Below are positions 4,736 through 6,131 of a stretch of DNA of 6,131 nt, piece after piece; the first letter of the stretch is position 1, and each line of letters begins with the position of its first letter. The stretch covers positions 1 to 6,131 of the forward strand of contig JBBDTK010000077.1 in NCBI GenBank assembly GCA_040904405.1, read 5' to 3'. The notes beneath the pieces are model-generated. The model made no database searches and was not told where the DNA came from. It was given only the letters and a program-made list of their open reading frames with translations. The stretch comes from VRUE01 sp040904405. Lineage in GTDB: Bacteria; Actinomycetota; Thermoleophilia; Solirubrobacterales; 70-9. The position numbers and the translations under genes were made by a program.

Positions 4736-4824
4736 CGGAGGGGGTGGGATTCGAACCCACGAGACACCCGAAGGCATCTAACGGCTTTCAAGGCCGCCGC
4801 ATTCAACCGCTCTGCCACCCCTCC
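4736..4824 (-). tRNA. tRNA-Ser, anticodon TGA
   Basis: An 89-base gene on the - strand with every arm present. The 5' acceptor strand GGAGGGG (4824-4818) pairs with CCCCTCC, followed by discriminator G (4736). The D stem is GCA/TGC. The anticodon stem CGGC/GCCG encloses loop CTTGAAA, with anticodon TGA at 4790-4788. The long type II variable arm (AGATGCC TTCG GGTGTCT) marks a serine tRNA. The T arm is GTGGG TTCGAAT CCCAC. CCA is not encoded. It reads UCA codons, rare in such a GC-rich genome, and is probably the sole UGA isoacceptor. Its anticodon-to-variable-arm segment is duplicated at 2784-2819, marking it as the integration target of the island. Confidence 0.96.
4761..4796 (-). repeat. 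Right att-like copy inside tRNA-Ser
   Basis: This is the intact-gene copy of the 36-base direct repeat; its partner is at 2784-2819 in the same orientation. It spans the anticodon stem-loop and variable arm, the region where tyrosine recombinases that use tRNA targets often cross over. Because this copy is continuous with acceptor and T arms, integration left one working tRNA at this end. Confidence 0.7.
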
Positions 4825-4854
4825 GGGTTTCGGACGGCATGTCGATGCTAGCCG

Positions 4855-4864
4855 CATACGTATG
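4855..4864. promoter_or_regulatory. CATACGTATG palindrome in the divergent tRNA/MFS intergenic region
   Basis: A perfect 10-bp palindrome, AT-richer than its surroundings, lies between the divergent tRNA-Ser and MFS genes, 48 bases before the transporter ATG. TAGCAT on the - strand (4851-4846) could serve as a -10 for the tRNA, with the palindrome in its spacer. Operator or promoter function is inference; no regulator gene is adjacent. Confidence 0.3.
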
Positions 4865-4911
4865 GACGAAAGGGCATCGAGTAAAAGGCGGGACGATGAT
4901 TGGATACGGGA

Positions 4912-6069
4912 ATGCGCCGGCTGATCGTCCTCGCCTCGGTCGTGGTCTTCTTCGACGTCGCCTTCTTCGCGGCGATCGCGCCGCTGCTGCCCGACTACGT
5001 CGACGCCCACGATCTCAGCAAGACCGAGGCCGGGGTGCTCGCCGCCTCCTACGCGGTCGGCACCCTGCTCGCTTCGCTGCCCGCCGGCCTTCTCGCCACC
5101 AGGCTGGGGCCGCGCCGGACCACGATCGGCGGCCTGCTGCTGCTCGGCCTCTCCAGCGTCGTCTTCGGCTTCGGCGAGAGCATCGAGCTGCTCGACTCCG
5201 CCCGCTTCGCCCAGGGCGTCGCCGGGGCGCTGATCTGGACGGGCGCCCTGGTCTGGCTGATCACCACGGCGCCGCCCGAGCGCCGCGGCGCGGTGATCGG
5301 GACGGCGCTTGGCACCGCGATCGCCGGCGCCCTGGTCGGTCCGGTTCTCGGCGCGGCCGCGGCTGAGATCGGCACCGAAGTCGTCTTCGGCGGAGTCATG
5401 GCCGCCTCGCTCGTGCTGGCGACCCTCGCCGCCCGCCTGCCCGAGGCCGGGCCGCCGGAGCGGCAGCAGCTGCGCGAGGTCGTGGCGACGATCCTCACCC
5501 GCCCGATCCTCACCGCCACCGCGTTCGTCGCCGTGCCCTCGCTGATGTTCGGCGCGGTCGGGGTCCTGGTGCCGCTGCGAATCGACGAGCTCGGTGGCGG
5601 CCATGTGGCGATCGCCGGCGGCTTCATCGCCGGCGCGGCGCTCGAGGCGGTGCTGGCGCCGCTCGCCGGCCGCTACTCCGATCGCGCCGGCCGCCGTGCC
5701 CCCTTCGTGCTCGGGATCGCGATCTGCGCCACGGCGATGGTCGGGATCGGCGTCGCCCAGGCCCTCGGGCCGATGCTCGCATCGCTGATCCTCGCCTCGC
5801 TCGGCGCCGGGATCTGCTTCGCGCCGGCGATGACGACGCTCTCGGAGGCCGCCGACGCGAGCCGCCTGCACCAGGGCTTCGCCGCCGGCCTCTCCAACAT
5901 GGCCTGGGCCGCCGGGCAGAGCGCCGGGGCCCTCACCGGCGGGGCTCTCGCCGGCGCCGCCGGGTACACGATCCCCAGCCTCGCCGTCGCGGCGCTGCTC
6001 GTCGGCACCTCGCTCTACGCCGCGCGGGCGCTGGCCCCGCCGCTGGTCCGGCCGGCGGCGAGCCACTAG
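4912..6069 (+). CDS. DHA1-type MFS transporter, 12 TM
   Basis: A 385-aa cytoplasmic-membrane transporter, the usual length for 12-TM MFS proteins. TM1 is at about 4-26 (LIVLASVVVFFDVAFFAAIA). Motif A, GLLATRLGPRR, lies at 59-69 between TM2 and TM3, and its echo in the second half, GRYSDRAGRR, at about 253-262. Between them are Gly/Ala-rich helices, including AIAGALVGPVLGAA, which resembles the antiporter motif C. This points to proton-coupled export of a small molecule, but the substrate is not predictable. ATG at 4912 is used; in-frame TTG at 4900, with GGCGGGA six bases upstream, would add four residues and may be the true start. The gene is divergent from tRNA-Ser, stands alone in the window, and has the high-GC codon pattern of the core genome. 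Confidence 0.9.
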   Translation: MRRLIVLASVVVFFDVAFFAAIAPLLPDYVDAHDLSKTEAGVLAASYAVGTLLASLPAGLLATRLGPRRTTIGGLLLLGLSSVVFGFGESIELLDSARFAQGVAGALIWTGALVWLITTAPPERRGAVIGTALGTAIAGALVGPVLGAAAAEIGTEVVFGGVMAASLVLATLAARLPEAGPPERQQLREVVATILTRPILTATAFVAVPSLMFGAVGVLVPLRIDELGGGHVAIAGGFIAGAALEAVLAPLAGRYSDRAGRRAPFVLGIAICATAMVGIGVAQALGPMLASLILASLGAGICFAPAMTTLSEAADASRLHQGFAAGLSNMAWAAGQSAGALTGGALAGAAGYTIPSLAVAALLVGTSLYAARALAPPLVRPAASH

Positions 6070-6101
6070 TACACGCATCCGGAAATTCAGATCGTTTCGG
6101 C

Positions 6102-6124
6102 GGCGTCTGGACGCACCTGACGCC
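6102..6124 (+). terminator. Weak inverted repeat after the MFS gene
   Basis: GGCGTC (6102-6107) and GACGCC (6119-6124) can pair across an 11-base loop, about 30 bases past the transporter stop. There is no T-run within the window and a competing shorter fold exists (GCGT/ACGC), so this is only a possible tail-less terminator. Confidence 0.2.
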
Positions 6125-6131
6125 ACCCGTG

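Larger units (their letters stand above)
2784..4796. mobile_element. tRNA-Ser-associated mini genomic island without integrase
   Basis: Two direct copies of a tRNA-Ser(UGA) segment (2784-2819 and 4761-4796) bound about 2 kb. Inside lie two toxin-antitoxin modules, a transposase gene scrap and a small ORF with atypical codons. Paired GGGTGCCA repeats lie inside each end in the same orientation. tRNA genes are classical targets for tyrosine recombinases, and duplication of part of the tRNA is their usual footprint. No recombinase gene is present, so this is a decayed island, a non-autonomous element moved in trans, or the remains of a larger element after deletion. The boundaries are those of the direct repeats. 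Confidence 0.6.

Noticed and set aside
4678..6126. 482-codon - strand frame opposite the second MFS gene
   Set aside because: Highly charged low-complexity translation running through the tRNA gene; an antisense shadow of the + strand transporter.

Overview
The window is high-GC chromosomal DNA of actinobacterial type. Its core genes have strongly G/C-ending codons. The cyclophilin and the DHA2-type transporter resemble those I recall from Thermoleophilia/Solirubrobacterales, but that taxonomic guess is inference only.

Layout. (1) 1-576: a cyclophilin-type peptidyl-prolyl isomerase on the + strand whose 5' end lacks an ordinary start codon, followed by a perfect 25-bp hairpin shared with the convergent operon. 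(2) 574-2672, - strand: a two-gene operon, first a small two-TM potassium channel (TVGYGD filter), then a 14-TM DHA2 drug-efflux-type MFS transporter, joined by an ATGA stop/start overlap. (3) About 2741-4796: a small genomic island. It is bounded by two 36-bp direct copies (35/36 identical) of the anticodon-to-variable-arm part of tRNA-Ser(UGA). One copy lies inside the intact tRNA gene (4736-4824, -) and the other is an isolated fragment at 2784-2819. Just inside each end sits a pair of GGGTGCCA repeats in the same orientation, which look like integrase arm-type sites. No integrase is present. The cargo is two toxin-antitoxin modules (Phd/VapB-VapC and HicA-HicB, all - strand), a 5' scrap of an IS256-type transposase gene, and one small + strand ORF with foreign codon use. 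An IS481-like terminal repeat pair abuts the outer side of the left tRNA copy. (4) 4825-6131: a 12-TM DHA1-type MFS transporter on the + strand, divergent from the tRNA.

How it fits together. The sequence suggests an integrase-less or decayed element inserted at tRNA-Ser between the channel/transporter operon and the second transporter, held in place by two addiction modules and scarred by insertion sequences. vapB has a very good sigma70-like promoter whose output would be almost leaderless, with three helically phased GCTACA repeats that look like an autoregulatory operator. vapC appears to start at CTG inside the vapB stop codon. Nothing here is clearly a new enzyme system. The most unusual points are the mini-island architecture, two candidate CTG starts with good ribosome binding sites, and the vapBC promoter placed against a transposase scar.
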